Below are positions 1 through 9,439 of a stretch of 64,000 nt of DNA, one piece after another. Where the stretch lies: contig CANFJL010000001.1 in NCBI GenBank assembly GCA_947447525.1, positions 434,001 through 498,000 on the forward strand. Reading direction: 5' to 3'. Under the pieces are notes generated by a model that was not told the origin of the DNA, searched no databases, and saw nothing but the letters and a program-made list of their open reading frames with translations. How positions within the stretch are numbered: position 1 is the first letter of the stretch; the number at the start of each line of letters is the position of its first letter. The DNA comes from Flavobacteriales bacterium (GTDB lineage Bacteria; Bacteroidota; Bacteroidia; Flavobacteriales_D; Crocinitomicaceae). Position numbers and translations under genes: made by a program.

Positions 1-1
1 T

Positions 2-2971
2 TATGGTTCTTATTCTATCGCTTGTGTTGAATTAGCACCTTCTAATCCCAATACTGTTTGGGTGGGAACAGGAGAGAATAATAATCAAAGATCAATTGCT
101 TATGGCGATGGAGTTTATAAATCATTGGATGGTGGAAAATCTTTTGTGAATATGGGTTTGAAGAATAGCGAGCACATTGGAAATATTATCATTCATCCGA
201 CCAATGAAAACATTATTTGGGTAGCAGCCTACGGTCCATTATGGAGCAAAGGGGGAGAGCGAGGGGTTTATAAATCCGAAGATGGTGGAAAGACTTGGAA
301 CAGAACTTTATTTGTTTCTGATTTTACTGGTATTTCTGAAATATCAATTGACCCTAAAAATCCAGATATTCTTTATGCAGCCTCTCATCAGAGAATGCGT
401 CAGGAATGGACTTATGTTGGTGGTGGACCAGAATCAAGATTGTATAAATCTACCAATGGTGGTGTGACTTGGAAAGAAATTAATGAAGGCTTACCCAAAG
501 AAAATATGGGAAGGATTGGAATTGCTGTTTCACCTGCAGACCCCAATTATGTTTATGCAATTGTTGAAGCGCGTTATGACAAAGGTGGGGTATATCTTTC
601 CACTAATAAAGGCGAAAGTTGGTCCAAGCAAGGATCCTTTAATACAAGTGGTAATTATTACCAAGAAATTATGTGTGATCCATACGATAAGCAGAAAGTT
701 TTTGCGATGGACACTTATTTACATCATAGTATTGATGGTGGAAAAACATTTAAATCAACTGGAGAAACCAATAAGCATGTAGATAATCATTGTATTTGGG
801 TTGATCCAGATAATACCAACCATTGGTTGGTAGGTTGCGACGGTGGTTTATATGAAACTTTTACGCATGCAAGCGAATGGAAATATTATGCCAACTTGCC
901 AATCATTCAATTTTATAAAGCAACAACAGATAATGCAAGTCCTTTTTACAATATTTTTGGTGGTACACAAGATAACAATTCCATGGGAGGTCCAGCAGCG
1001 ACGAATAACGCAGCAGGGATTCTGAATTCTGATTGGTATATAACCAATGGTGGAGATGGATTTGAATCGGCAACAGATTGGTCTAATGTAAACATTACTT
1101 ATGCTCAAGCTCAATATGGTTGGTTGGTGCGTTATGATAAAGCGTCTGGAGAAAAAGTACCTATTCAGCCAATGCCAAGCAAAGGAGAAAGTGCATATCG
1201 ATGGAATTGGGATGCTCCCTTATTGGTTTCAAGTCATGATGCTTCGACCTTGTATTTTGCTGCGAATAAATTATTTAAATCTACCAATAGGGGTGATGAT
1301 TGGACGACTATTTCTCCAGATTTAACGGCGCAAATAGATCGCAATAAATTACCGATTATGGATCAAGTTTGGTCCATTGATGCGGTTATGAAAAATGCTT
1401 CTACAACTATTTATGGTAACATCATAGCTTTAGACGAATCCCCTAAGAAAAAAGGCTTGCTTTATGTTGGAACAGACGATGGGAATGTTCAAGTGTCAGA
1501 AGATGATGGAACCACATGGACTAAACATGATGTATTTGAAGGTATTCCAAAAAATACTAGAGTTAATATGTTGACGGCATCAATGCATGATGAAAAAGTT
1601 GTTTTTGCTGCCTTCAATGCGCAACGACAAGGAGATTTTAAACCTTATTTAATGAAGTCGGCCGACAAAGGAAAAACTTGGGTTTCGATTGCAAGTGATT
1701 TACCGATTAGAGGAACAGTTTATTGTATTAAACAAGATCATATAGATCCCAACCTACTATTTGTAGGAACTGAATTTGGAGCTTACTTTTCTAATAATGG
1801 TGGCTTGAATTGGACTAAACTTGTTGGTCTTCCAACAATTGCTGTATACGATTTAGATATTCAAAAGCGTGAAAATGATTTGGTTGCAGCAACTTTTGGG
1901 AGAGGTTTTTATGTTCTGGATAATTATTCCTTATTGAGAGATCTTTCAAAAACTAATCTCGATTCAAAAGCGCATTTATTTCCTGTAAAAACTGCCTTGC
2001 TTTATGTTCCTGCTGACCCGCTTGGATTGGAAGGAACTGGATTTCAAGGTCACAATATGTGGGCTGCGGAAAATCCTAGTTTTGGTGCTAATTTTTATTT
2101 ACATGTAAAAGACGAGTATAAAACTTTGAAAGCAGCAAGACAAGAAAAAGAAAAAGCTTTAGAAAAGAAAGGTGCTGAAGTTATTTATCCTAGTTTTGAT
2201 GCATTACGTCAAGAAGATGCTGAAGTTAAGGCACAATTGATTTGGACCATATCTGATGCTAATGGCAAACAAATCCGTCGGATGACTTCTTCTCCTGAAA
2301 AAGGATTGAATAAGTTGACATGGGATTTAAGAGGTACTTCAACCAATCCAATTGGTAAAGGAGGAAATGGGTTCTTAGTTACACCCGGAACTTATACTGT
2401 TTCGATTGATTTAATCAAAAATGATTCCGTTGAAGTATTTATTTCAAAACAGACTTTTGAAGTTAAGGGCTTGAACAATCAAACATTGATTGCTAAAGAT
2501 CCACAAGCATTAGCAGAGTTTAGAGTCGCCTTGGCTGAATTAAACAGACAAGTAAGTGGAGCCTCTTCTCAGTTGGAAGAAGTGAAAGAGCAAATTGATT
2601 TATTTGAAAATGCCATCATCAATTATCCTACAACCGATCTTACGCTGATCAGTCAGATTCGTCAAGTTAAAAAGATAATCGCTTCTTGTGAATTACAATT
2701 ATGGGGTGATCAACTCAAAAAATCTAAGGAATTTGAAACCAATCCAAGTATTTCGGAACGTATGGGTATGGTAGAATACCAACTTTATGATAACACTAGT
2801 GGTGTTACTAATACCCATAGAGCCAATAAACTAATTGTAGAAGAAGAATTTAAAAATGTAAGATTAGAATTGTCTCAAGTGTATGAAATTGCTGAATCCA
2901 TTGAGCTTAAATTACAAAACTTAAATATTCCTTACTTGAAAAATAAAGGTCAATCTTGGAAGCATGATTAA
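2..2971 (+). CDS. BNR/sortilin-like beta-propeller protein, 5' truncated by the window edge
   Basis: The reading frame is open from base 2, and the first possible start (GTG at 62) lies inside repeat sequence, so the true start is upstream of the window. About 990 residues are visible. At least nine copies of the S-x-D/N-x-G-x-T-W type BNR/Asp-box repeat are present (for example YKSLDGGKSF, YKSEDGGKTW, YKSTNGGVTW, FKSTNRGDDW, MKSADKGKTW), spaced as in VPS10/sortilin-type propellers. Near residue 720 of the visible part a FlgD-like Ig segment follows (LIWTISDANGKQIRR), then a helical tail. Members of this family are usually exported and annotated as WD40/YVTN/BNR-like or glycosyl hydrolase, but no catalytic activity can be assigned here. 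The C-terminus (QSWKHD) carries no T9SS sorting domain. An acyltransferase gene follows after 17 nt. Confidence 0.85.
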   Translation, partial: YGSYSIACVELAPSNPNTVWVGTGENNNQRSIAYGDGVYKSLDGGKSFVNMGLKNSEHIGNIIIHPTNENIIWVAAYGPLWSKGGERGVYKSEDGGKTWNRTLFVSDFTGISEISIDPKNPDILYAASHQRMRQEWTYVGGGPESRLYKSTNGGVTWKEINEGLPKENMGRIGIAVSPADPNYVYAIVEARYDKGGVYLSTNKGESWSKQGSFNTSGNYYQEIMCDPYDKQKVFAMDTYLHHSIDGGKTFKSTGETNKHVDNHCIWVDPDNTNHWLVGCDGGLYETFTHASEWKYYANLPIIQFYKATTDNASPFYNIFGGTQDNNSMGGPAATNNAAGILNSDWYITNGGDGFESATDWSNVNITYAQAQYGWLVRYDKASGEKVPIQPMPSKGESAYRWNWDAPLLVSSHDASTLYFAANKLFKSTNRGDDWTTISPDLTAQIDRNKLPIMDQVWSIDAVMKNASTTIYGNIIALDESPKKKGLLYVGTDDGNVQVSEDDGTTWTKHDVFEGIPKNTRVNMLTASMHDEKVVFAAFNAQRQGDFKPYLMKSADKGKTWVSIASDLPIRGTVYCIKQDHIDPNLLFVGTEFGAYFSNNGGLNWTKLVGLPTIAVYDLDIQKRENDLVAATFGRGFYVLDNYSLLRDLSKTNLDSKAHLFPVKTALLYVPADPLGLEGTGFQGHNMWAAENPSFGANFYLHVKDEYKTLKAARQEKEKALEKKGAEVIYPSFDALRQEDAEVKAQLIWTISDANGKQIRRMTSSPEKGLNKLTWDLRGTSTNPIGKGGNGFLVTPGTYTVSIDLIKNDSVEVFISKQTFEVKGLNNQTLIAKDPQALAEFRVALAELNRQVSGASSQLEEVKEQIDLFENAIINYPTTDLTLISQIRQVKKIIASCELQLWGDQLKKSKEFETNPSISERMGMVEYQLYDNTSGVTNTHRANKLIVEEEFKNVRLELSQVYEIAESIELKLQNLNIPYLKNKGQSWKHD

Positions 2972-2988
2972 AAAATGCTCTCAATAAG

Positions 2989-4131
2989 ATGACAAATCAA
3001 CAAGATGTAGATTTTAAGTCTATTAAGTTTTTCAATAATTTTGATGGATTACGATTTATTGCGGCCCTATTAGTACTTTTTCATCATGCGGCATCTATGA
3101 TGTCGAAAAATGGTGAGACATTCATTACGCAACTTGATTTATTTAAAAATGGAGCCAACGCGGTTTCCTTCTTCTTTGTTTTAAGTGGGTTTTTGATTAC
3201 TTATTTATTACTTCAAGAGCAGGATAAAAAGCGACATGTTTCCATTCGAAATTTTTATATCAAACGGATATTAAGGATTTGGCCTCTCTATTTTTTGATG
3301 ATCATTATTGCCTTGTTTATTCAACCGGTACTTATTGATTTATTGCACATTCCTTACGTAATGACCTATGATTTCAAAGAAACATGGATGTATTTCGTGT
3401 TTTTTTTACCTGGAATGGTGACCTTTTATTTTGGCGGAAGTCATTTGTTAGAGCCCTTGTGGTCGATTGGTGTAGAAGAATTGTTTTATCTGTTTTGGGC
3501 CCCTGTTTTCAAATATATACATAGGTTTATTTTCCCCATTCTCTTATTTGTCTTAGTGGCAAAGTTGGTTTTATTACAATTATCTCATCTTGGCTATTTC
3601 CCTCCAGCGATGGCCTATTTAATTAGAATCTTACAGTTTGAATCTATGGCCTACGGTGGAATAGGGGCTTACTTACTTTTTAATTATGGCAAACAGCTTC
3701 TCCACTATGCACGCTTAATTCAGATCATTAAACTCCTGTTTGGACTCTCTATTCTTGGATTGATATTTTTTAGCAGTGCTATTCATATCTTATTATTTAA
3801 GTCTAATAGTAATTCTGATTTCGAGGTCTTTGTTAAAAGTTTTCTTTTTGCAGGATTTCTGTTTTCAATGGCTTTAACCAATAAAAAGATACTATTCCTT
3901 TCTTCAAAACCTATGGTTTATCTTGGAGAGATCTCCTATGGGATTTATATGTACCATCTATTAATCTTAACGGTTCTGATTTTACCGATTCATAATCTTC
4001 ATTTAAATCCAATTCTTAAGGACAGTTTATTCCTTTGCGCATCAATACTTCTAACAATTCTAATTGCAGGATTATCAAAAAGATTTTTCGAATCTTATTT
4101 TTTAAATTTCAGAAAAAAACTTTTAAGATAA
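2989..4131 (+). CDS. Acyltransferase family 3 (OafA/YrhL-like) membrane protein
   Basis: 380-residue polytopic membrane protein of the acyltransferase-3 family, which O-acylates sugars of surface polysaccharides or other carbohydrate acceptors at the inner membrane. The N-terminus has the family signature FDGLRFIAALLVLFHH, giving the conserved Arg22-x10-His33 pair. About ten hydrophobic segments follow, with the conserved LWSIGVEELFYLFWAP and LGEISYGIYMYHL motifs. The start ATG lies 17 nt after the stop of the BNR-repeat gene, so the two are probably co-transcribed. The stop is only 2 nt from the convergent end of the small membrane peptide gene on the other strand. The acceptor substrate cannot be told from sequence. 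Confidence 0.9.
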   Translation: MTNQQDVDFKSIKFFNNFDGLRFIAALLVLFHHAASMMSKNGETFITQLDLFKNGANAVSFFFVLSGFLITYLLLQEQDKKRHVSIRNFYIKRILRIWPLYFLMIIIALFIQPVLIDLLHIPYVMTYDFKETWMYFVFFLPGMVTFYFGGSHLLEPLWSIGVEELFYLFWAPVFKYIHRFIFPILLFVLVAKLVLLQLSHLGYFPPAMAYLIRILQFESMAYGGIGAYLLFNYGKQLLHYARLIQIIKLLFGLSILGLIFFSSAIHILLFKSNSNSDFEVFVKSFLFAGFLFSMALTNKKILFLSSKPMVYLGEISYGIYMYHLLILTVLILPIHNLHLNPILKDSLFLCASILLTILIAGLSKRFFESYFLNFRKKLLR

Positions 4132-4133
4132 TT

Positions 4134-4295
4134 TTAGTATAACCACCAATAAATTGAGGTCCAGATGACCATGAATATAAGGCCGATAATTAAAGTGGAT
4201 TGATGTTTCTTTAAATCTTTTAGGATCAATAAATGGTAAAGAATCCAGCCAATGAAGATTAAAAACATGACAATTGGCAGGTAGATTCTTAACAT
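4134..4295 (-). CDS. Small two-helix membrane peptide (53 aa), coupled to crcB
   Basis: This 53-residue frame starts at ATG 4295, 2 nt after the crcB stop, and ends with TAA at 4134. The product begins MLRIYLPIVMFLIFIGWILY and has two hydrophobic helices (about residues 4-25 and 34-52) separated by the basic, polar linker KDLKKHQST, with an aromatic end WTSIYWWLY. This is the pattern of a two-pass inner-membrane peptide with both ends on the same side. Tight spacing to crcB suggests translational coupling as the last gene of the hpt-adk-obgE-PAP2-crcB operon. I do not recognise a family. It could be a fluoride-channel accessory or an unrelated small membrane protein. The coding call rests on composition and position. 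Confidence 0.6.
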   Translation of the reverse strand: MLRIYLPIVMFLIFIGWILYHLLILKDLKKHQSTLIIGLIFMVIWTSIYWWLY

Positions 4296-4297
4296 GC

Positions 4298-4654
4298 TTA
4301 GGCTTTAGAAATAAATAAGTACACACCAAAAAATCCAACGGCAACGGACAATACAACATTAAGCAATAAGAGTCCAAATTGTCCTTGTTGCATTAAAGCT
4401 ACATTTTCATAGGAGAAAGTACTAAAAGTGCTGAATCCACCACAGATACCAACCAGTAGAAGTGGACTTATCCAATCATACTTGGGATATTTTTGAAGGA
4501 GCATAAAAAATAAACCAAAAAGAAGACAGGCAATAATATTAGAGATAAAACTGGCAAGTGGAAAATTAAAGAATTTAAGTAAGCTTATTTTTCCGATGCC
4601 AAATCGCAGCAAACTACCCAAACCTCCACCAATAAATACGAGTAAGTAATTCAT
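4298..4654 (-). CDS. crcB: CrcB/Fluc fluoride channel
   Basis: 118-residue protein with four hydrophobic segments, the normal length for a single-domain Fluc subunit that dimerises to export fluoride across the inner membrane. Family motifs are clear: GGGLGSLLRFGIGK near the N-terminus, an Asn in the second helix (ISNIIACLLFG), and the pore signature GICGGFSTFSTFSYE. The ATG overlaps the stop of the upstream PAP2 gene by 4 nt (ATGA), so it is translationally coupled. A 53-residue membrane peptide gene follows 2 nt downstream. There is no room for a fluoride riboswitch in front of it; expression must come from the operon promoter upstream of hpt or an internal site. Confidence 0.95.
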   Translation of the reverse strand: MNYLLVFIGGGLGSLLRFGIGKISLLKFFNFPLASFISNIIACLLFGLFFMLLQKYPKYDWISPLLLVGICGGFSTFSTFSYENVALMQQGQFGLLLLNVVLSVAVGFFGVYLFISKA

Positions 4655-5238
4655 CTGACTTGTTTTAAAAAGTATTTACGGACCATATACCAACACAATT
4701 TTCCGATAAGCAGTCCAAGTAAAGCCCCGATAATCACATCGCTTAAATAATGCACGCCTAAATAAATTCTACTCCAACAAATCAGTATTCCAACCAGCAG
4801 CAACAAGGTGAAAAACCATTTTTTTTCTCTTATAAAACTAGCGGATACAAAAGCTAAAAAACCAAAATAATTAGCAGCATGAGAAGAAACAAAGCCATAT
4901 TGACCACCTCGATAGAATTCTCCTGGCTTTGTCTCATGAAAATAAAGTAGCGGTCTTAAATATAGATTATGGGAAGGTCGGTAGCGTTGAAAAACCTCTT
5001 TAAACAGATGTACTGAAATTTGATCTGTAAGTAAAACACAAAGGGCTATTCCAAGTGCAATGATTCCAAACTGACTCCAATTGTATTTGCGCCATAAAAA
5101 GTAAGCAGATAAGAGATAAAGCGGAATTAGCGTCCATTTTCCAGACAACACCCACATGATTGGATCAGCAAAAGAATTGTGGTATCCATTTATGAATAAA
5201 ACGATTTGTTGGTCTATATTTTCAAGCCGATCAATCAT
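4651..5238 (-). CDS. PAP2-family membrane phosphatase (lipid phosphatase or undecaprenyl-diphosphatase type)
   Basis: 195-residue membrane protein with the three-part PAP2 phosphatase signature: K-x6-RP (KEVFQRYRP), the central SSHAAN motif with catalytic His, and [16 protein letters not shown] with the second His and Asp. Around five or six transmembrane helices flank these motifs. The family dephosphorylates phosphatidate, PGP, undecaprenyl pyrophosphate or lipid A; which one cannot be decided from sequence. The start overlaps the obgE stop by 8 nt and its stop overlaps crcB by 4 nt, so it sits in the middle of a tightly packed operon. Confidence 0.9.
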   Translation of the reverse strand: MIDRLENIDQQIVLFINGYHNSFADPIMWVLSGKWTLIPLYLLSAYFLWRKYNWSQFGIIALGIALCVLLTDQISVHLFKEVFQRYRPSHNLYLRPLLYFHETKPGEFYRGGQYGFVSSHAANYFGFLAFVSASFIREKKWFFTLLLLVGILICWSRIYLGVHYLSDVIIGALLGLLIGKLCWYMVRKYFLKQVR

Positions 5239-6223
5239 TATTCAGATGCTTCCAAATCATATCTTTCAATTCAACCAATCCTTGTTGGGCGACAGATGAG
5301 ATAAACAAATAAGGAATATCTGGAATTTCAGATTTCATTTGCTCCATCATTTCCTCGTCTAACATGTCTGATTTAGTTATTGCAAGAATCCGTTCTTTAT
5401 CCAAAAGTTCTGGATTGAACATGGACAACTCATTAAGCAATACTTTATATTCATCTTGTATCGATGGACTGTCTGCTGGAATCATAAAGAGCAGAAGCGA
5501 ATTCCTTTCAATATGCCTCAAAAAACGCAAACCTAATCCTTTACCGGTATGTGCTCCTTCAATAATTCCTGGAATATCCGCCATGATAAACGAACGGAAG
5601 TCGCGGTAAAATACCATACCTAAATTAGGTCTTACCGTTGTAAATGCATAGTCTCCAATTTCGGGTTTTGCAGATGAAATAACCGATAGCAAAGTGCTTT
5701 TCCCAGCATTTGGAAAACCAACTAGACCTACATCGGCTAATAATTTAAGTTCTAGAATCCTCCAACTTTCTAATCCTTCTTCACCAGGCTGAGCATATCT
5801 AGGAGTTCGGTTGGTGGGTGATTTGAATTGATTATTTCCTAATCCACCACGACCACCTCGTTGAATAATTTGTTCTTCTCCGTCGGCAGTAATTTCAAAT
5901 AAAATATCTCCCGTTTCAGCATCTTTGGCAATAGTTCCTAAGGGAACCTCAATGTAAACATCATTTCCTTGAGAACCCGTTTTTAAATTTCCAGCACCAT
6001 GAGCACCATGACTCGCTTTGATATGTTTGTGAAATTTAAGGTGCAGTAAAGTCCATAATTGCTTATTTCCTTTTACGATAACATGTCCACCTCGACCTCC
6101 ATCTCCACCGTCTGGTCCACCTAGAGGGATATATTTTTCTCTTCGAAAGTGAGTCGAACCACCACCACCTGTACCGGAAGTACAATGGATTTTAACATAA
6201 TCTACAAAATTATCTGAGGCCAT
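5231..6223 (-). CDS. obgE: Obg/CgtA-type GTPase
   Basis: 330-residue Obg family GTPase, involved in late 50S ribosome assembly and stress control. The glycine-rich Obg fold occupies about residues 1-160 ([29 protein letters not shown]). The G domain follows with Walker [12 protein letters not shown], switch I with [17 protein letters not shown], and the base-recognition motif TKSD. The protein ends soon after the G domain, so the variable C-terminal OCT domain is absent, as in many Bacteroidota. ATG 6223 is followed by [12 protein letters not shown], the usual family N-terminus. It lies 8 nt after adk and overlaps the PAP2 gene by 8 nt. Confidence 0.97.
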   Translation of the reverse strand: MASDNFVDYVKIHCTSGTGGGGSTHFRREKYIPLGGPDGGDGGRGGHVIVKGNKQLWTLLHLKFHKHIKASHGAHGAGNLKTGSQGNDVYIEVPLGTIAKDAETGDILFEITADGEEQIIQRGGRGGLGNNQFKSPTNRTPRYAQPGEEGLESWRILELKLLADVGLVGFPNAGKSTLLSVISSAKPEIGDYAFTTVRPNLGMVFYRDFRSFIMADIPGIIEGAHTGKGLGLRFLRHIERNSLLLFMIPADSPSIQDEYKVLLNELSMFNPELLDKERILAITKSDMLDEEMMEQMKSEIPDIPYLFISSVAQQGLVELKDMIWKHLNND

Positions 6224-6231
6224 ATTTAGGC

Positions 6232-6804
6232 TTAAAGTGCATCAATAGCGGTAAATAATCGATGGGTTATTTCATCAATTGTTCCTGTACCTTGAATTGC
6301 GGTTAATTTATTTTGTGCCTGATAAAAAGCTTTTACAGGCGCAGTATCCTTATTGTAAATACTGATCCTTCTTTCAATGATGACAGGATCTGCATCATCA
6401 GCTCTTCCACTTACTTCAGCACGACCGAGCAAGCGTTTTTTTAATTCCTCTTCTTCCACTTCTAAGGACAACATAATAGATATTTCTGTGGATAAACTAT
6501 GAAGCAATTCATCCAATGCTTTAGCTTGCGCATTCGTTCTCGGGAATCCATCAAAAATAAAACCTCTAGCATTGGTATGACGTACGACTTCAGCCTTTAG
6601 CATTTCAATGGTTACTTCGTCTGGAACTAATTTCCCAACATCCATAAACGTTCTGGCTAGAATTCCTAAGGGAGTGTTTTCTTTTAAATGTGTTCTAAAA
6701 ATATCTCCTGTGGAAAGGTGAATTAAATCATATTTCTCAATAAGTCGCTCAGATTGAGTTCCTTTTCCTGCTCCTGGAGGTCCGAATAATACAATGTTTA
6801 ACAT
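6232..6804 (-). CDS. adk: Adenylate kinase
   Basis: 190-residue adenylate kinase catalysing ATP + AMP = 2 ADP in the cytoplasm. The P-loop [10 protein letters not shown] is at residues 8-17, the AMP-binding segment is STGDIFR, and [13 protein letters not shown] carries the conserved DGFPR motif. The LID is the short form without a zinc-binding Cys set ([20 protein letters not shown]), which explains the length below 200. It is the second gene of the minus-strand operon, 7 nt after hpt and 8 nt before obgE. Confidence 0.97.
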   Translation of the reverse strand: MLNIVLFGPPGAGKGTQSERLIEKYDLIHLSTGDIFRTHLKENTPLGILARTFMDVGKLVPDEVTIEMLKAEVVRHTNARGFIFDGFPRTNAQAKALDELLHSLSTEISIMLSLEVEEEELKKRLLGRAEVSGRADDADPVIIERRISIYNKDTAPVKAFYQAQNKLTAIQGTGTIDEITHRLFTAIDAL

Positions 6805-6811
6805 AATTAAT

Positions 6812-7348
6812 CTATTTCTTTAATTGGTATATTGAACTCAAATTCCTTCCTAATTGATCATAATCTAAACCGTAACCAACCACAAAATCATCAGGAATTT
6901 CAAAACCAACATAATTCGGTTTTTGCTTCCCTTTGAAGGCACTTGGTTTATAAAGTAAGCTGCAGACTGCAATCGAACTGGGTTGTGATGCCTTTAAAAG
7001 TGTCATTACTTTATCAATCGTAATGCCTGTGTCAACAATATCTTCTAAAATAATAATATCCCGACCTTTAATTGAGGTGTTAAGTCCAATTAATTCATCC
7101 ACTCTACCACTTGTATTGGTTCCATGGTAAGAGCTTACTTTAATAAAAGATATTTCGACATTACTTTGCATGGCCTTCATTAAATCACTCGAAAACATAA
7201 AGGCTCCATTCAAAATTGATAAGAAAAGAATGTTTTTTCCTTGATAATCTTTTTCTATAGACGCGGCTAGGGCAGCCACTTTTTCAAGAATGTCTGTCGA
7301 TGGAATAAAAACCTCAAAATGTTTGTCGTGAAGTTGAATCTCGTTCAT
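6812..7348 (-). CDS. hpt: Hypoxanthine phosphoribosyltransferase
   Basis: 178-residue purine salvage enzyme converting hypoxanthine or guanine plus PRPP to IMP or GMP. The PRPP-binding loop is IIILEDIVDTGITI (about residues 99-112), and the flexible loop SFIKVSSYHGT and the C-terminal FVVGYGLDYDQLGRNL segment are typical for HPRT. It is the first gene of the six-gene minus-strand operon ending at 4134. A TACCTTTG element lies 14 nt upstream of the ATG. It is divergent from purK, another purine gene, across about 100 bp. Confidence 0.95.
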   Translation of the reverse strand: MNEIQLHDKHFEVFIPSTDILEKVAALAASIEKDYQGKNILFLSILNGAFMFSSDLMKAMQSNVEISFIKVSSYHGTNTSGRVDELIGLNTSIKGRDIIILEDIVDTGITIDKVMTLLKASQPSSIAVCSLLYKPSAFKGKQKPNYVGFEIPDDFVVGYGLDYDQLGRNLSSIYQLKK

Positions 7349-7362
7349 ACAAAAGTTAAAAT

Positions 7363-7370
7363 CAAAGGTA
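7363..7370 (-). promoter_or_regulatory. Bacteroidota -7 element for the hpt operon
   Basis: TACCTTTG on the minus strand matches TAnnTTTG exactly, 14 nt before the hpt ATG. No good TTTG -33 element is seen at the usual 19-21 nt spacing. Confidence 0.5.
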
Positions 7371-7441
7371 GCTATTTATTGGGACATGAAGATACAAATG
7401 CAATATTTTGACAAGGATTCTCTATTTTTCCGCGGCTTCCT

Positions 7442-7449
7442 TATCTTTG
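7442..7449 (+). promoter_or_regulatory. Bacteroidota -7 element for purK
   Basis: TATCTTTG matches TAnnTTTG and ends 5 nt before the ATG at 7455. It decides the start: a start at 7386 would lie upstream of the expected transcription start. The transcript would be leaderless or nearly so. Confidence 0.5.
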
Positions 7450-7454
7450 TTGTC

Positions 7455-8603
7455 ATGAAACCACAAAATATAGGTGAACATACTCCTGTTGGAATTTTAG
7501 GGGGAGGTCAATTGGGCAAAATGCTCATCCAAGCAGCGAGTGATCTTAATATTCACATTCACTGTTTAGATGAAGATCCAAATGCTCCTTGTGCAGCGCT
7601 TGCACATTCCTATACTATTGGATCTATAAGAGATTACGACACAGTTCTCAATTTTGGTCGCAGTAAAAAAATTGTAACCGTAGAAATTGAGAATGTAAAT
7701 ATAGAAGCGTTGGAACTTCTTGAAAAAGAAGGTGTTTTGGTGTATCCTCAACCTGCTGTTTTGAGATTGATCAAAGATAAAGGAATTCAAAAATCATTTT
7801 ATACGCAACAAAATATTCCAACTGCACCATTTCAGTTGTATGAAAATAAGCAAGAAATATTGAATGCAGGAATCAAATTACCCTTCGTTCAAAAATTATG
7901 TACAGGTGGTTATGACGGAAAAGGGGTTCAGGTAATAAATACAATCGAAGATTATTCCAAATTATTTGATGCACCCTCAATTGTTGAGGAAAAGATTCAA
8001 TTTTCAAAAGAAATATCAATAATTGTGTCTCGCAATGCCAAAGGTGAAACATCAACTTTTCCTGCTGTTGAATGTGAATTCAATCCGCAAGCAAATTTGG
8101 TAGAATTTCAATTTTCACCAGCAGCAATTTCACCAGCAGTAGAAAAAGAAGCCGCATTGATAGCGACGAAAATAATCACTGAAATGAATATGGTGGGTCT
8201 TTTAGCGGTAGAATTTTTCCTAGATCATGAAGAGCGATTAATGGTGAATGAAATGGCACCTAGACCTCACAACAGTGGACATCATACGATCGAATGCTGC
8301 GAAACTTCACAATTTGCTCAACATCTTAGGGCAATTCTTAATTTACCTCTTGGTAACACAAGTTTGCGTTGCCCGGGAGCCATGCTGAATTTATTGGGTG
8401 AACCAGGTTATGAAGGAGCGGTTTATTATGATGGTCTCGAAGAAGTGTTAACGCATAAAGGAACTTTTGTGCATTTGTACGGAAAAGAACATACCAAACC
8501 ATTTCGCAAAATGGGACATATTACACTTATTGGAGCAACAGTAGAAGAAGTGAAGGAGCGTTCTTCTCAAGTTAAAGGCTTGTTAAAAGTTATTGCTAGA
8601 TAA
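7455..8603 (+). CDS. purK: N5-carboxyaminoimidazole ribonucleotide synthase
   Basis: Cytoplasmic ATP-grasp enzyme of purine synthesis joining AIR and bicarbonate with ATP to give N5-CAIR. With the chosen ATG at 7455 the product is 382 residues, beginning MKPQNIGEHTPVGILGGGQLGKML; PurK proteins normally start close to the GGGQLGKM motif. A longer frame to 7386 would add 23 residues without family similarity and would span the promoter-like TATCTTTG. ATP-grasp features include KLCTGGYDGKGVQ, VEEKI and NEMAPRPHNSGHHTIE, the substrate-binding signature of the family. It is divergent from hpt. PurE is not in the window. Confidence 0.95.
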   Translation: MKPQNIGEHTPVGILGGGQLGKMLIQAASDLNIHIHCLDEDPNAPCAALAHSYTIGSIRDYDTVLNFGRSKKIVTVEIENVNIEALELLEKEGVLVYPQPAVLRLIKDKGIQKSFYTQQNIPTAPFQLYENKQEILNAGIKLPFVQKLCTGGYDGKGVQVINTIEDYSKLFDAPSIVEEKIQFSKEISIIVSRNAKGETSTFPAVECEFNPQANLVEFQFSPAAISPAVEKEAALIATKIITEMNMVGLLAVEFFLDHEERLMVNEMAPRPHNSGHHTIECCETSQFAQHLRAILNLPLGNTSLRCPGAMLNLLGEPGYEGAVYYDGLEEVLTHKGTFVHLYGKEHTKPFRKMGHITLIGATVEEVKERSSQVKGLLKVIAR

Positions 8604-8605
8604 TA

Positions 8606-8624
8606 ATCAATAAGAATTATTGAT
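8606..8624 (+). terminator. AT-rich hairpin after purK
   Basis: A 7-bp perfect stem ATCAATA / TATTGAT with a 5-nt loop begins 2 nt after the purK stop. It has no GC-rich core and only a short T-run follows, so it is a weak terminator candidate. Confidence 0.3.
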
Positions 8625-8641
8625 ATATTTATAAAACAATT

Positions 8642-8649
8642 TAAACTTG
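8642..8649 (+). promoter_or_regulatory. Near-consensus -7 element for the SIMPL gene
   Basis: TAAACTTG differs from TAnnTTTG at one base and ends 6 nt before the ATG at 8656. It overlaps an in-frame TTG at 8647, arguing against use of that TTG as the start. Confidence 0.35.
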
Positions 8650-8655
8650 CGCCTT

Positions 8656-9396
8656 ATGGAATTCTTTAAAAGAAACTTTTCGATTATTTTAATAAGTTTT
8701 GCTGTTATTATAACCGGCATTATACTTGGAAACTCTTATTTATCTAAAGGGAAGCCAGATCCTGTAATTAGCGTAACTGGATTAGGTGAAAAAACTTTTG
8801 ATAGTGATCTAATTGTATGGCGCGCCAATTTTTCAAGAAATAATTTAGATTTAAAACAAGCTTATGCTGATTTGAATGCTGACATGAAAAAAGTTAAGTC
8901 TTATTTAATTTCGAAGGGAATCAAAGAAAATGATATTGTCTTTGGAGCAGCGGACATTCAAAAACAATATGAAACCGAATATGATGAAAATGGAAATGTG
9001 AGATCTACTTATTTTTCTGGTTACCTATTAAATCAAAGTTTAAAGGTGCAATCTAAGCAGGTAGATTTAATTGAAAGAACCTCCCGAGAAGTTTCACAAT
9101 TGATAGATGCTGGGATTGAATTAAATTCAAATGCACCTGAGTATTATTACACTCAATTGGCTCAATTAAAAATTAAAATGATTGAACAAGCAACTAAGGA
9201 TGCATATAACAGAGCAGAAAAAATTGCTGAGAACGGGGGAGGAAGTCTAGGAAATATGCTTTCAGCTGAAATGGGTGTTTTTCAGATTACGGCTGAAAAT
9301 TCTTCTGAAGCTTATGATTGGGGAGGTAGTTTTAACACAACGGCCCGCAGAAAAACCGCCAACATTACGATTCGACTAAAATACGAGATTGATTAA
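8656..9396 (+). CDS. SIMPL (DUF541) domain protein
   Basis: 246-residue protein with one N-terminal membrane anchor (residues about 6-27, IILISFAVIITGIILGNSYL) followed by a SIMPL/DUF541 domain starting at VISVTGLGEKTFDSDLIVWRA. The domain runs to the end (TANITIRLKYEID). SIMPL proteins are periplasmic, form large oligomers in some bacteria and have no agreed biochemical role. The ATG at 8656 is preferred to the in-frame TTG at 8647 because it gives a clean MEFFKRN signal anchor and the TTG lies in a promoter-like element. It is not tightly linked to its neighbours. Confidence 0.85.
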   Translation: MEFFKRNFSIILISFAVIITGIILGNSYLSKGKPDPVISVTGLGEKTFDSDLIVWRANFSRNNLDLKQAYADLNADMKKVKSYLISKGIKENDIVFGAADIQKQYETEYDENGNVRSTYFSGYLLNQSLKVQSKQVDLIERTSREVSQLIDAGIELNSNAPEYYYTQLAQLKIKMIEQATKDAYNRAEKIAENGGGSLGNMLSAEMGVFQITAENSSEAYDWGGSFNTTARRKTANITIRLKYEID

Positions 9397-9439
9397 TTTC
9401 TAAGTCTATTTTTTTATTTAGTTGTCCTAATACCTTAAA

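Noticed and set aside
4123..4377. An 84-codon minus-strand frame over the crcB end
   Set aside because: It overlaps crcB and the 53-residue membrane peptide in a different frame; its product has no coherent pattern, while the peptide frame has two clean helices.
7386..7454. Extended N-terminus for purK
   Set aside because: The added 23 residues are unlike PurK and cross a TATCTTTG promoter element; the start at 7455 fits the family.
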